Positions 36,709 to 46,432 of a stretch of 64,000 nt of DNA are shown here, one piece after another. The position numbers and the translations under genes are program-made. Each line of letters opens with the position of its first letter. Position 1 is the stretch's first letter. The stretch is from Peptostreptococcus canis (GTDB taxonomy: Bacteria; Bacillota; Clostridia; Peptostreptococcales; Peptostreptococcaceae), in NCBI RefSeq assembly GCF_014229965.1, contig NZ_JABGBW010000002.1:186001-250000 (forward strand), read 5' to 3'. Below the pieces are notes generated by a model. It did no database searches and was not told where the DNA came from. It saw nothing but the letters and a program-made list of their open reading frames with translations.

Positions 36709-37899
36709 TTAAGCCTTTTTAATTTTTCTAGTATATAACTTATCAATAAATACTGCAATCGCATTATCACCTGAAACATTGGCTGCTGTACCAAAGCTAT
36801 CCTGAGTTAAATACAATGTAATCATCAACTGTTGCATTACTTCAGTAGTAATACCTACCATTGGTAAGAATGGTAAAGCTGACATTATTGCACCGCCAGG
36901 AGCACCGGGTGCTGCAACCATAGCTACACCAAGCATAGCAATAAATCCAAATACTGTGCCGAAATTAAAGTTAATTCCGTTCATCAATAACACAGCAACA
37001 CTACAACTTGTAATAGTAATCATACTACCTGCAAGATGAATAGTAGCACATAGAGGCACAACAAAGTTTCTTATATCTTCAGAAACACCATTCTTTTCAG
37101 CACATTTTAAATTTACTGGTATTGTAGCAGCTGAAGACTGTGTACCAATAGCAGTCATGTAACCGTTCACCTGATTTCTTATCAGTCTAAAAGGATTTTT
37201 TCCTGCGTAAGTCCCAGAAACAGTAAACATTAGTGATACATATAGTAAATGAAGTATAATTACAATAACAAATACTTTCCAGAATATTGATAATACACTA
37301 AATACTGAACCTGTATAACTCATATTTGTAAAGTTACCTGCTATAAATAATGGCAATAATGGAATAATTACTTTACTTAATACTTTTGAGATTATTGCTT
37401 CAAAATCATCGAATACCTCAAATAACACTTTTCCGCGTCCGTTTCCTTTTAACCACGAAATGCTTAACCCCATTATGAATGCAAAAACGACAGCACTCGT
37501 AACATCCAACATCGGAGTTAAATTAATCTTGAAAAATGGAGTTAAGGGTTCTACATTTCCCTTCACTTTTTCAATTAATTCCGCTGTAATGAATGTCGGG
37601 AATAAGTTTTTTGCCACAAAATAAGCTATTGTACCTGCGATTAAAGTTGAACAATATGCTGTTAAGGCTGTTATTCCTAAAAGTTTTCCTGCTCCTTCAG
37701 ATAATTCTGCAATCCCCTTTACAACAAAGCCAATTATCATTAAAGGTATTATGAAATTCAAAAACTCACCAAAAAGACTTGAAAGAGTAATTAAAACTCT
37801 TAACAAATTAGCCGGTAAAAATTTCATATTACCTAGTATAATACCGATAATTATGGCTATTACTAGCTTAGAAACTAGCCCTAATTTGATTTTTTTCAT
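36709..37899 (-). CDS. Dicarboxylate/amino acid:cation symporter (DAACS)
   Basis: A 396-aa GltP/SstT-like carrier taking up an amino acid or C4-dicarboxylate with Na+ or H+. The family motifs include the serine-rich re-entrant loop IGTQSSAATIPV (near residue 250), CATIHLAGSM and the second loop GAPGGAIMSALP, then DSFGTAANVSGDNAIAVFID near the end. The aspartate and asparagine in the last segment coordinate Na+ and substrate. SD AAGGGGGAAG. The promoter at 37937-37965 carries a palindrome across its -10 box. Confidence 0.93.
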   Translation of the reverse strand: MKKIKLGLVSKLVIAIIIGIILGNMKFLPANLLRVLITLSSLFGEFLNFIIPLMIIGFVVKGIAELSEGAGKLLGITALTAYCSTLIAGTIAYFVAKNLFPTFITAELIEKVKGNVEPLTPFFKINLTPMLDVTSAVVFAFIMGLSISWLKGNGRGKVLFEVFDDFEAIISKVLSKVIIPLLPLFIAGNFTNMSYTGSVFSVLSIFWKVFVIVIILHLLYVSLMFTVSGTYAGKNPFRLIRNQVNGYMTAIGTQSSAATIPVNLKCAEKNGVSEDIRNFVVPLCATIHLAGSMITITSCSVAVLLMNGINFNFGTVFGFIAMLGVAMVAAPGAPGGAIMSALPFLPMVGITTEVMQQLMITLYLTQDSFGTAANVSGDNAIAVFIDKLYTRKIKKA

Positions 37900-37930
37900 T
37901 ATATCTTCCCCCTTATATTAATATAACACA

Positions 37931-37965
37931 AAAGCAATTATAACATATTGCTTTGCTTATAACAA
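37931..37965 (-). promoter_or_regulatory. Promoter of the symporter with overlapping palindrome
   Basis: The minus strand shows TTGTTA (37965-37960), 17 bp and TATAAT (37942-37937). AAAGCAAT and ATTGCTTT (37931-37954) form an inverted repeat of 8-bp arms across the -10 box, a likely operator. Confidence 0.6.
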
Positions 37966-38005
37966 CACTTTAATAAATTTTATTAATATTCTTAGTAAAA
38001 CATAA

Positions 38006-38038
38006 AAAAATACCTGTATTTTAAAACATTAATACAGA
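38006..38038 (-). terminator. Terminator of polC
   Basis: CTGTATT and AATACAG flank a loop and are followed on the minus strand by GTATTTTTTT. It lies 30 bp after the polC stop. Confidence 0.7.
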
Positions 38039-38068
38039 TATTCTTTTTAATGTAATATTATTAACTTT

Positions 38069-41000
38069 CTATAAAAATGATAGTTGATTTTTTTCGCTTA
38101 AACCGTCTAAACTTCCATGTTCAGATAATTTTTCTACAACTGACTTTGATACTTTTGTTCTTTTAATAAGATCTTCTTTTGATAAAAATGGTTTGTCTCG
38201 ATTATCCACTATACTCTGAGCAGCATTTTCTCCCATTCCATCAAGTGAAATCATAGGTGGAAGTATTTTACCTTTTCCAGCTATTTTAAATTCCTTTGCA
38301 TCCGATTTATAGATATCTACCTTTAAAAATTCGATATTTCTGGCATACATCTCTACTACTATCTCCAAAACCGTATACTGATTTTTTTCTTTTGCAGTAA
38401 TTGCATTTCCTTTTTCACTAATGCTTTCCATTTTTTTCTTAACAACATCTATTCCACTTGTTATAAGCTCTATGTCGAAATCTTCGACCTTAGTGGTAAA
38501 ATAGGTAGCATAAAATGCTTCAGGATAATTAATTTTACAATATGCAATTCTAAATGAAGTCATAACATAAGCTACTGCATGAGCTTTTGGAAACATATAC
38601 TTTATTTTTTTACAAGAATTTATATACCAAGCCGGAACATTATTGGCTTTCATAGCATCTTCAAATTCAGGTTTTAATCCTTTCCCCTTACGAACACTTT
38701 CCATTATTGTAAATGCCATTTTAGGCTCCAAACCACTGAATATTAGATAGTTCATAATATCGTCTCTGGTTGAAATAACATCTTTTAATCCAACAACATT
38801 CCCCCTTACAAGATCCTGAGCATTGTGTGTCCAAACATCTGTACCGTGTGATAAACCTGATATTCTAACAAGTTCGGCAAATGTAGTAGGTTTCGTGTCA
38901 ATTAACATTTGTCTGGTAAACTTTGTACCAAATTCAGGTATCGCAAGACTTCCAACCGGAGTTCCTATATCTTCTTCTGTTACTCCTAAAGCTTTGGTCG
39001 ATGTAAAAAGCGACATAGTTTCAGGATCATCCAAAGGTATATCTGTTATATTTATTCCGGTCATGTCCTCAAGCATTCTAATTATCGTAGGACCGTCGTG
39101 TCCAAGTATATCCAGCTTCAAAATTCTACCACTAATTGAATGATAATCAAAATGCGTAGTTATTACTGATGAATTAGTATCATTAGCCGGATACTGAATT
39201 GGCGTAAAATCATGAACATCCTTGTAATCAGGAATTACCATAACTCCTCCCGGATGTTGTCCTGACGTTCTCTTCACTCCGGTACATCCTTCAGTCAACC
39301 AACTCATTTCTGCATTTGAATAATCTTTGTTATTTTCTTCAGAAAATTTTTTAACATATGCAAATGCAGTTTTATCTTTAACAGTACCTATCGTTCCGGC
39401 TCTATATGTATGACCTTTACCAAATAGCTCTTCAGTATATTCATGTATAGTGGGCTGATAAGTTCCTGAAAAATTAAGATCTATATCCGGTTCCTTATCA
39501 CCTTCAAATCCAAGAAATACTTCAAAAGGTATATCATGTCCATCTTTTACCAGTTTTTCCCCACATTTGGGACAGCATTTATCAGGCAGATCCACGCCGG
39601 AGCCCCATTCTCCTATTGCAAAAAATTCACTATATTTACATTTCTTATTTGGACAAATATAGTGAGCAGGAAGCGGATTTACTTCTGTAATATCACTCAT
39701 AGTAGCTGCCAATGAAGATCCGACCGATCCTCTAGAGCCTACTAAATAGCCGTCAGATAAAGATTTAGCAACTAACTTGCTCGCTATTATATACATAACT
39801 GCATATCCGTTATTTATTATTGAATTTAGTTCTTTTTCCAATCTGGATTGAACAACTTCCGGTAACGGATTTCCATATATACCATATGCCTTTTCAAAAC
39901 ACATTTTTCTAAGTTCTTCTTGAGAGCCCTCTATAACAGGTGGACATGTTTCATCCGGTATAGGCAAAATCCTATCAAACACATCTGCTATTTTGTTTGA
40001 ATTAGTAACCACTACTTCATAGGCTTTTTCTTTACCCAAATATTTAAATTCCTCAAGCATTTCATCAGTAGTTCTCAAATGTAATTTAAAAGGTTCTACA
40101 TACCTTCCATTATTTCTTATAGAATACATTAATATGGTTCTAAAGATTCCCTCATGTTCATCGAGCATATGAACATCTCCTGTTGCCACAACTAATTTTG
40201 AATATTTTTCTCCTAATGCAATTAATTTTTTATTTATGTCCTTTAACTCATCAAAATTTTTAAGCTCACCGCTTTCAACCAGATACTTATTATTTTCCAA
40301 TGGCATAATTTCGATAAAGTCATACAATTCGAGCATTTTTTTTATTTCATCTTCCGGCAAATTCCTTTGAACTGCATTAAAAATTTCTCCACTGGAGCAA
40401 GCAGTCCCGACTATTAATCCCTCTTTCATTTCAATTAATTTACTCTTCAATATCCTGGGAACCGAATAAAAATGATTAATATGAGAATCACTTATCAACC
40501 TATAAAGATTTTTTAATCCTACTTGATTTTTTGCATAAATAGTCGCATGAGTAGGTCTTATTTTAGTATAGTCTATCTTTCCATAAATTCTATTGACATC
40601 TGATAACTTTTCAGCTCCATCTTTTTTAAATATTTCTATAAATTTTACAAATATTTCTGCAGTCGCAATTGCATCATTTACAGCTCTATGATGACCTCTT
40701 AGAGTAACATTCATCTCTTTTGCAACTCTATCAAGAGTTACTCTTCTCATATGTTTTAAAATAACCCTTGAAATCGTAATTGTATCAACCTTTTTGTTAT
40801 TATATTCCATCCCGAGCTTTTTACAGTTTTCCAATATAAATCCGGTATCAAAATTTGCATTATGTGCTACCAAAACAGAATCTTTCACAAAATTCATAAA
40901 TCTAGGAAGAACATCTTCAATAGTTTTTGCATCACTTACCATTTCATTAGTTATCCCGGTTAATTCTTGTATTTTATATGGAATGTCCATCTCAGGATTT

Positions 41001-42370
41001 ACAAATTCAGAAAAATTATCTGTTATTTTCCCGTTTTCAATCAAAACAGCTCCTATTTCTGTTATTTTATCATTCATAGTAGATAAGCCCGTTGTCTCAA
41101 TATCAAAAACTACAAAACGCTGATTGAAATCTTTATCATTAGCATCTTGTATAATATCTTGATTATCATCTACTAAATAAGCCTCTACGCCATATATCAC
41201 CTTTATATCTTTACCTTTTGCTGCATTCATTGCGTCCGGAAATGCCTGTACAACTCCATGATCCGTAATAGCCACAGCTTTATGTCCCCATGTTTGAAGT
41301 CTATCAAACAACTTTTTTATAGAAACCGTCGAATCCATTGCTGACATTTGGGTATGAAGGTGAAGTTCTACTCTTTTCTCTGAAGATACATCAATTTTTT
41401 CTCGTTTTTTCTCCAATTTTATACTCGTAATAGTTATCTCTCTTTCTTCATTATAAGTATTAGTTATAACATCTCCAACTATACGGACATATGAATTTGG
41501 CTTGGTATTATTAATTACTTTATCTTTATTCTGATCGTTTAATTTTACTTTACAACATATTGCAGCAGTGTTATCTGTAACATATATATGATAACTTATT
41601 TTACCATTTCTATTTTCGATTTGATCTGTTTTAAAAACTTCACCTACTATTGCTACAGTCCCAGTATTCTCACTTATATCACATATATCTAAATGAAATG
41701 CTTTTATATCTTTGCCATATACTAAGTTTGGATCTTCCAAATTAACTATATATTTATCCTTCTCTTCTTCGATATTTTTACTGGAAAAATCTATTCGTGA
41801 TAACACTTCATCTACATCTTCATTTTGTCTTTTTATTATTTTCTTTAAAGATTCTTCCTGATTCATATTTCTTACTGCACATTCAAGTTCTACTTCAAGC
41901 CCCAAACCTAACTCCCTTTGTATCAATTCTTTTACCCATTTATCTATACTCTTCTCTTTAAATCTGTTAAAAATAAATTCATTTGGTGCTTTGATTTTAA
42001 GTTTTCTATCTATATATAAATATTCTAATTGTTTCTCAAATGCTGCTACTGACGGACATTTCTTCCAGATTAAATAATATATATTTTCCCAATATTTTTT
42101 TAATATAAATTTTTCTCCTTTTTTTTCATTGTATTTTATTCTTGGTCTAATTTTTATAATATCAACACTAACATTGCTCTTATGGGCAATTCTTCTTCTA
42201 ATTTGGTCCAATTTTCTATTACTTATAACTTCCTTTGATGTGATATACAGAGTTATCTCAGAGTTTTTTTTATTTACAATTACCTTTGATAAAATCACAT
42301 CTTCTAAACCTTTGAGAGTTTTTTTGTCATTAATATCTATAGACTTCAAAAAGTCAGTAAATAAATCCAT
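38069..42370 (-). CDS. polC: DNA polymerase III alpha subunit, PolC type
   Basis: The 1433-aa replicative polymerase of low-GC Gram-positives. Domains in order: N-terminal domain (about 1-200), OB fold (about 225-320), PHP domain with VELHLHTQMSAMD (about 332), an inserted 3'-5' proofreading exonuclease with FVVFDIETTGLS (about 420-590), the rest of PHP, a zinc finger (CPNKKC...CCPKC near 945), the polymerase palm with DPDIDLNFSG-type EPDIDLNFSGTYQ (about 985) and a helix-hairpin-helix tail. All exonuclease acidic residues visible at ExoI are present. SD AAGGAGGTAA. Usually polC follows ispG; here it is about 32 kb away on the other strand. Confidence 0.98.
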   Translation of the reverse strand: MDLFTDFLKSIDINDKKTLKGLEDVILSKVIVNKKNSEITLYITSKEVISNRKLDQIRRRIAHKSNVSVDIIKIRPRIKYNEKKGEKFILKKYWENIYYLIWKKCPSVAAFEKQLEYLYIDRKLKIKAPNEFIFNRFKEKSIDKWVKELIQRELGLGLEVELECAVRNMNQEESLKKIIKRQNEDVDEVLSRIDFSSKNIEEEKDKYIVNLEDPNLVYGKDIKAFHLDICDISENTGTVAIVGEVFKTDQIENRNGKISYHIYVTDNTAAICCKVKLNDQNKDKVINNTKPNSYVRIVGDVITNTYNEEREITITSIKLEKKREKIDVSSEKRVELHLHTQMSAMDSTVSIKKLFDRLQTWGHKAVAITDHGVVQAFPDAMNAAKGKDIKVIYGVEAYLVDDNQDIIQDANDKDFNQRFVVFDIETTGLSTMNDKITEIGAVLIENGKITDNFSEFVNPEMDIPYKIQELTGITNEMVSDAKTIEDVLPRFMNFVKDSVLVAHNANFDTGFILENCKKLGMEYNNKKVDTITISRVILKHMRRVTLDRVAKEMNVTLRGHHRAVNDAIATAEIFVKFIEIFKKDGAEKLSDVNRIYGKIDYTKIRPTHATIYAKNQVGLKNLYRLISDSHINHFYSVPRILKSKLIEMKEGLIVGTACSSGEIFNAVQRNLPEDEIKKMLELYDFIEIMPLENNKYLVESGELKNFDELKDINKKLIALGEKYSKLVVATGDVHMLDEHEGIFRTILMYSIRNNGRYVEPFKLHLRTTDEMLEEFKYLGKEKAYEVVVTNSNKIADVFDRILPIPDETCPPVIEGSQEELRKMCFEKAYGIYGNPLPEVVQSRLEKELNSIINNGYAVMYIIASKLVAKSLSDGYLVGSRGSVGSSLAATMSDITEVNPLPAHYICPNKKCKYSEFFAIGEWGSGVDLPDKCCPKCGEKLVKDGHDIPFEVFLGFEGDKEPDIDLNFSGTYQPTIHEYTEELFGKGHTYRAGTIGTVKDKTAFAYVKKFSEENNKDYSNAEMSWLTEGCTGVKRTSGQHPGGVMVIPDYKDVHDFTPIQYPANDTNSSVITTHFDYHSISGRILKLDILGHDGPTIIRMLEDMTGINITDIPLDDPETMSLFTSTKALGVTEEDIGTPVGSLAIPEFGTKFTRQMLIDTKPTTFAELVRISGLSHGTDVWTHNAQDLVRGNVVGLKDVISTRDDIMNYLIFSGLEPKMAFTIMESVRKGKGLKPEFEDAMKANNVPAWYINSCKKIKYMFPKAHAVAYVMTSFRIAYCKINYPEAFYATYFTTKVEDFDIELITSGIDVVKKKMESISEKGNAITAKEKNQYTVLEIVVEMYARNIEFLKVDIYKSDAKEFKIAGKGKILPPMISLDGMGENAAQSIVDNRDKPFLSKEDLIKRTKVSKSVVEKLSEHGSLDGLSEKNQLSFL

Positions 42371-42456
42371 TTTTACCTCCTTATTTTACCTTATTGAATA
42401 AAAATTTTTCTTAATTATGATAAACAAAATTTATTCGCTATATGCTCCCAATATGT

Positions 42457-43155
42457 CTACTCTATAGTATATCCATCAGTCGATGTCTTATGCGTATCAA
42501 TAATAACAGTTTTTTCAGTTAAATCCAAATGTTTTTTTCTAAATTTATCAATCATTTCATATTTTTCCCAAAGATGCATTGGTGCTACATAGGATGTTTT
42601 CGTTACCTTAATAAAATGTGATAATCCCCAGTCATACCTGTCCCCTTGTCTTGGATCTAAAGGAACCATTGCAAGATCAATATTTCTTTCTGTTAACTTA
42701 TCCATCTCTTTTAAAAATCTTTCAGTCATCACCTGATATTCTTCTTTTGTCTCATATCCATGCCATGTCCACCAATTCAAATCACCGGCATGATATATTG
42801 TTTTTCCCTCAACTATTATCAATACCGCCACTCCTAAGTCCGTACTCTCAAAGGTTTCTATCTCTAAATCACCAATATTATATTTCGAATTGATAGATAT
42901 TTTATGTATATTTTTATCTTTTTCAATATTTATCAAATTTATGTCATCTGACAATATATACTCCACATCTTTGAACTCAGAAAATAAGTCAAAGATTTTT
43001 TTATTAAAATGGTCTTTATGACCATGTGTACTAATTATATATAATTTTTTATTCCTATCCATATCAGGAATTTCCTTTTTATAATAGTCAAATATTATAT
43101 TAACATTTTTTAACTCAACCAAAAAACTGCTATGATAAATATATTTTAATCTCAT
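42457..43155 (-). CDS. Metallo-beta-lactamase fold hydrolase (UlaG/YtnP-like)
   Basis: A 232-aa MBL-fold enzyme. The metal motif reads STHGHKDHF (HxHxDH, about residue 43), and later ligands are in IYHAGDLNWWTWHG and VAPMHLWEKY. The layout is of the small MBL group without added domains; substrate unknown. SD GAGGGAGTAT. It follows polC's start by 86 bp on the same strand but upstream, so the two could be read together. Confidence 0.8.
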   Translation of the reverse strand: MRLKYIYHSSFLVELKNVNIIFDYYKKEIPDMDRNKKLYIISTHGHKDHFNKKIFDLFSEFKDVEYILSDDINLINIEKDKNIHKISINSKYNIGDLEIETFESTDLGVAVLIIVEGKTIYHAGDLNWWTWHGYETKEEYQVMTERFLKEMDKLTERNIDLAMVPLDPRQGDRYDWGLSHFIKVTKTSYVAPMHLWEKYEMIDKFRKKHLDLTEKTVIIDTHKTSTDGYTIE

Positions 43156-43513
43156 AATATATACTCCCTCTTTAAATTGTATTAAATCACATTTTTAGCA
43201 AAAATTGTATTCATCAAATGCTATAACAAATACACTAATTTCTTACAAGTACAATTTCATATTCTGTTTATTTGTATCAATTTTTCATTATATACTATTA
43301 TACCATCCTTCCTTTTATATAACTACAAATTGCATCGAATAAATATACTTAAAATATTCTCTGGTTTTCAAAATAATTATCTCAATTTATACTGATTTTA
43401 CTGAAAAAAAACTCCTGTAATGATATAATTTAACTATCAGTATATTAATTTTACTTACTTAAAATTAACAGATAAATTTGTTATTTTATTCTTATATTTT
43501 AGGAGATAAATCA
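43156..43513. promoter_or_regulatory. Divergent intergenic region
   Basis: 358 bp between the MBL gene (minus) and the flavoprotein gene (plus). A TATAAT at 43424-43429 is suited to the plus-strand gene, but the -35 is unclear. Nothing else is evident in this AT-rich stretch. Confidence 0.35.
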
Positions 43514-44740
43514 ATGGAACTTGTTGTATTAGAAAGTGCGGAAAATATAGAATTTAAAGAAGGAATAGACTTACTTGACTGTAGAGATATTAAACCCTGT
43601 ACCGGCTGTGCAGCTTGCTGGGTCAAAACTCCAGGTAAATGTATCATTAAAGATAAAGCTCAATTTTTTTCTCAAAAAATAAAAAATTATGATACCATAA
43701 CCATTGTCAGTAAACTCTGTTTCGGAAGTGTATCTTACCCCGTTAAGAGAGTTTTAGACAGATGTGTAGGATACCTTGATACTTTTATGATAAAAGATGA
43801 AGATGATATAAGACATGGAAAAAGATACAACCACACCTTTCATTTAAATGTAGTTTTTTATGGAAATGGTACAGAACAGGAAAAAAATGAAGCTTCTCAA
43901 TTTGTAAAAGCTTTTTGTAAAAACTATTTTGTAAATTCATATAGTATTGAATTCGTAAGTGCATTTAATACTGCTTTTATATTACTTGGAGGTAAAAAAA
44001 TAGATCCTAACTTGGAAGAAACAAGGGATATTCTTATACCGAAAATAGGTGAAGTAGAAAAGCCAAAAAACTCTATTGCAATTATAAATGCAAGTCCACG
44101 TGGAAAAAAATCTGCTTCTGAATTTTACTCTAATAAATTGATAGAGATTTGCAATAAATTATCAAATAATGAATTTAAAATTGATAAATATTATTGGGGA
44201 ACTACAAGACCAATCAATCCTGACGAAATAATGAAATTCACCATGTACGATTCCATTATAATTTGTTTTGGGATTTATGTAGATGGCCCGCCATCTCATA
44301 TCATACAAAATTTCCAAAGAATTGATGCCTACCTATATCAATATATGAAAAACCATACTTACGGAAAGTTGGGAAGTAATATAAGAGATACAAAAATATA
44401 TGTTCTAGCTAATAATGGACTAATACATGGAAACCAAAATATACATTCAATAAATTTTATCAAAAACTTTGCCAATAAAAATAAATTTACATGGGTTCAA
44501 GGTATCGGAATTGGAGGGGGACCTCTTTATGCGAATCCTAAAAAAGATATAATTGGAGATAAAAATGCAGAAGGAGTGTATAAAAAACTAGAAGAATTTT
44601 CCATAAACATACTAAATTATAGCGAAAAAATTAGCTACAATGATATTTATACAGATGCTCATATAAACTTGGATGATTATTTAAACATAATTAATAATAT
44701 TTGGAAATTTGCTTTAGATAAAAATAAAATCAATAAATAA
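43514..44740 (+). CDS. Double flavodoxin-like NAD(P)H-dependent oxidoreductase
   Basis: A 408-aa protein with two NADPH-dependent FMN reductase-like halves. Half 1 (about 1-180) has the CxxCxxC...C pattern KPCTGCAACWVKTPGKC found in iron-sulfur flavoproteins and related reductases. Half 2 (about 185-370) starts IAIINASPRGKKSASEFYS, the phosphate-binding loop of the fold, and lacks the Cys cluster. The ATG at 43514 follows TAGGAGATAA; an upstream start at 43478 would include that site. Electron acceptor unknown. Confidence 0.75.
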   Translation: MELVVLESAENIEFKEGIDLLDCRDIKPCTGCAACWVKTPGKCIIKDKAQFFSQKIKNYDTITIVSKLCFGSVSYPVKRVLDRCVGYLDTFMIKDEDDIRHGKRYNHTFHLNVVFYGNGTEQEKNEASQFVKAFCKNYFVNSYSIEFVSAFNTAFILLGGKKIDPNLEETRDILIPKIGEVEKPKNSIAIINASPRGKKSASEFYSNKLIEICNKLSNNEFKIDKYYWGTTRPINPDEIMKFTMYDSIIICFGIYVDGPPSHIIQNFQRIDAYLYQYMKNHTYGKLGSNIRDTKIYVLANNGLIHGNQNIHSINFIKNFANKNKFTWVQGIGIGGGPLYANPKKDIIGDKNAEGVYKKLEEFSINILNYSEKISYNDIYTDAHINLDDYLNIINNIWKFALDKNKINK

Positions 44741-44744
44741 ATAT

Positions 44745-44783
44745 AAAAAAGAAAAGGGGTTGACTTTATCTCCCCTTTCTTTC
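44745..44783 (+). terminator. Terminator of the flavoprotein gene
   Basis: AAAGAAAAGGGG pairs with CCCCTTTCTTT. It lies 5 bp past the stop and has T-rich sequence on its 3' arm. The convergent aldehyde dehydrogenase gene ends about 200 bp further on with no hairpin I can identify. Confidence 0.75.
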
Positions 44784-44979
44784 ATACAAAAACTCAAAAT
44801 ATAAATTTAAACCTTATAAAACCGTTTTAGAAAGGACATAATTTTTATAATGATAAAACTTTTCTTTTGAGTTTCTCTATACTTTTTATACTAAATTATT
44901 ATATTTCATTATTAATACTAAATTAGTATATCTTATATAATTTTATATATATAATTACATTATTTAACTAAAAATAATT

Positions 44980-46368
44980 CTATTTTATAAAAAATCTTAC
45001 TAATTTTGATTTTTTTTCATTATATGGATGATATCTCATAGGTAAATCCAACCAATTAAATTTTTTCATAATAGCTTTAGGGTGGGTAAAAGCTTCAAAG
45101 CTCTTTTCACCATGATATTGACCTATTCCAGATTCTCCAATTCCACCAAATCCCATCTTGTTATTTGTAATATGAACCAGAGTATCATTAATGCAACCGC
45201 CACCATAAGAACATCTTTTAATGATTTTTTCTTCAATTTCACTACTATTAGTGAATAAATACAAAGCTAATGGTCTGGGTTTCGAATTAATATATTCAAT
45301 ACATTCCTCAATGTCTTCATACTCAATAATCGGTAAAATAGGTCCAAATATTTCTTCATTCATTATCCTCGAATTAAAATCATTTTCGTGAATTATAGTG
45401 GGATATATGATTAAATTTTCTTCACTATACTCACCACCAAAAACAACTTTTTCACTATCAATCAATTTAATAATTCTGTTAAAATGCTTTTTATTTATTA
45501 TTTTTGGAAAATTTTTATAATCATCATTTTCAAAAAATTCTTTTATATATTCAACATAATATTTCGTGAAAAGTTGACAAATAGATTTATCTATTAAAAC
45601 ATAGTCAGGTGCAACACATGTTTGACCTGCATTAAGGATTTTCCCAAACGCAATTCTCTTAGCGGCAAGTTTTAAATCAGCCGTTTTTTCTATAATTGTA
45701 GGGCTCTTTCCTCCTAACTCTAAAATAATAGGAGTTAAATTTTTTGAAGCCTTTTCCATTACCAATTTTCCAACCGATATAGAACCTGTGAAAAAAATGA
45801 AATCAAATTTTTCTTCAAGTAATTTCTCATTTTCTTTTCTTCCACCTTCTATGACAGCCACATATTCTTTACAAAAAATACTTTCTATAATCTCCCGTAC
45901 TATATTAGAACAATTAGGTGCATAGGCAGATGGCTTTATAACAGCTGTATTTCCACCTGAAATAGCTCCTATTAAAGGCATAAAGACTAAGTTTATCGGA
46001 TAATTCCATGGTGCCATTATTAAACAAATTCCCAATGGTTCATGATAGATATAGCTTCTAGCCGGAAATTGTGATATTGAAGTTCTTACTTTTTTCTTTT
46101 TCATCCATTTCTTTAGATTTTTGATATGATAGTTGATTTCTTCCAAAACCAAACCTATTTCTGTCATATAGGATTCAAAAGATGATTTTCTCAAATCTTT
46201 ATACAAAGCTTCTTCAATGTCTTTTTCTCTTTTTAAAATTTCATTCCTGAGAGATACCAAGTTTTTGAGTCTAAAACTATATTCCAATGTATCGCCTTTT
46301 ATAAAGAATTCTTTTTGCAATTTAATTAAATCACTTATATTTATAGTTTCATCTAGGTATTCCGTCAC
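44980..46368 (-). CDS. Aldehyde dehydrogenase (ALDH3-like)
   Basis: A 462-aa NAD(P)-dependent enzyme oxidising aldehydes to acids. Motifs: LGICLIMAPWNYPINLVFMPLIGA, FFTGSISVGKLVMEKASKNLTP, ELGGKSPTII with the general-base Glu, and the nucleophilic Cys in NAGQTCVAPDYVL; EEIFGPILPI and the C-terminal GMGFGGIGESG type loop (MGFGGIGESGIG) follow. The short length and sequence fit class 3. A GTG at 46368, 8 bases after GGAGG, is preferred; the ATG at 46383 would overlap that ribosome binding site. It follows the CWB2 gene by about 65 bp. Confidence 0.9.
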   Translation of the reverse strand: MTEYLDETINISDLIKLQKEFFIKGDTLEYSFRLKNLVSLRNEILKREKDIEEALYKDLRKSSFESYMTEIGLVLEEINYHIKNLKKWMKKKKVRTSISQFPARSYIYHEPLGICLIMAPWNYPINLVFMPLIGAISGGNTAVIKPSAYAPNCSNIVREIIESIFCKEYVAVIEGGRKENEKLLEEKFDFIFFTGSISVGKLVMEKASKNLTPIILELGGKSPTIIEKTADLKLAAKRIAFGKILNAGQTCVAPDYVLIDKSICQLFTKYYVEYIKEFFENDDYKNFPKIINKKHFNRIIKLIDSEKVVFGGEYSEENLIIYPTIIHENDFNSRIMNEEIFGPILPIIEYEDIEECIEYINSKPRPLALYLFTNSSEIEEKIIKRCSYGGGCINDTLVHITNNKMGFGGIGESGIGQYHGEKSFEAFTHPKAIMKKFNWLDLPMRYHPYNEKKSKLVRFFIK

Positions 46369-46432
46369 TGGCTCTTCCTCCATAAATACAGATTATCTTA
46401 TATTTTCCAACCAAAAGCTAGTATAATAAATT

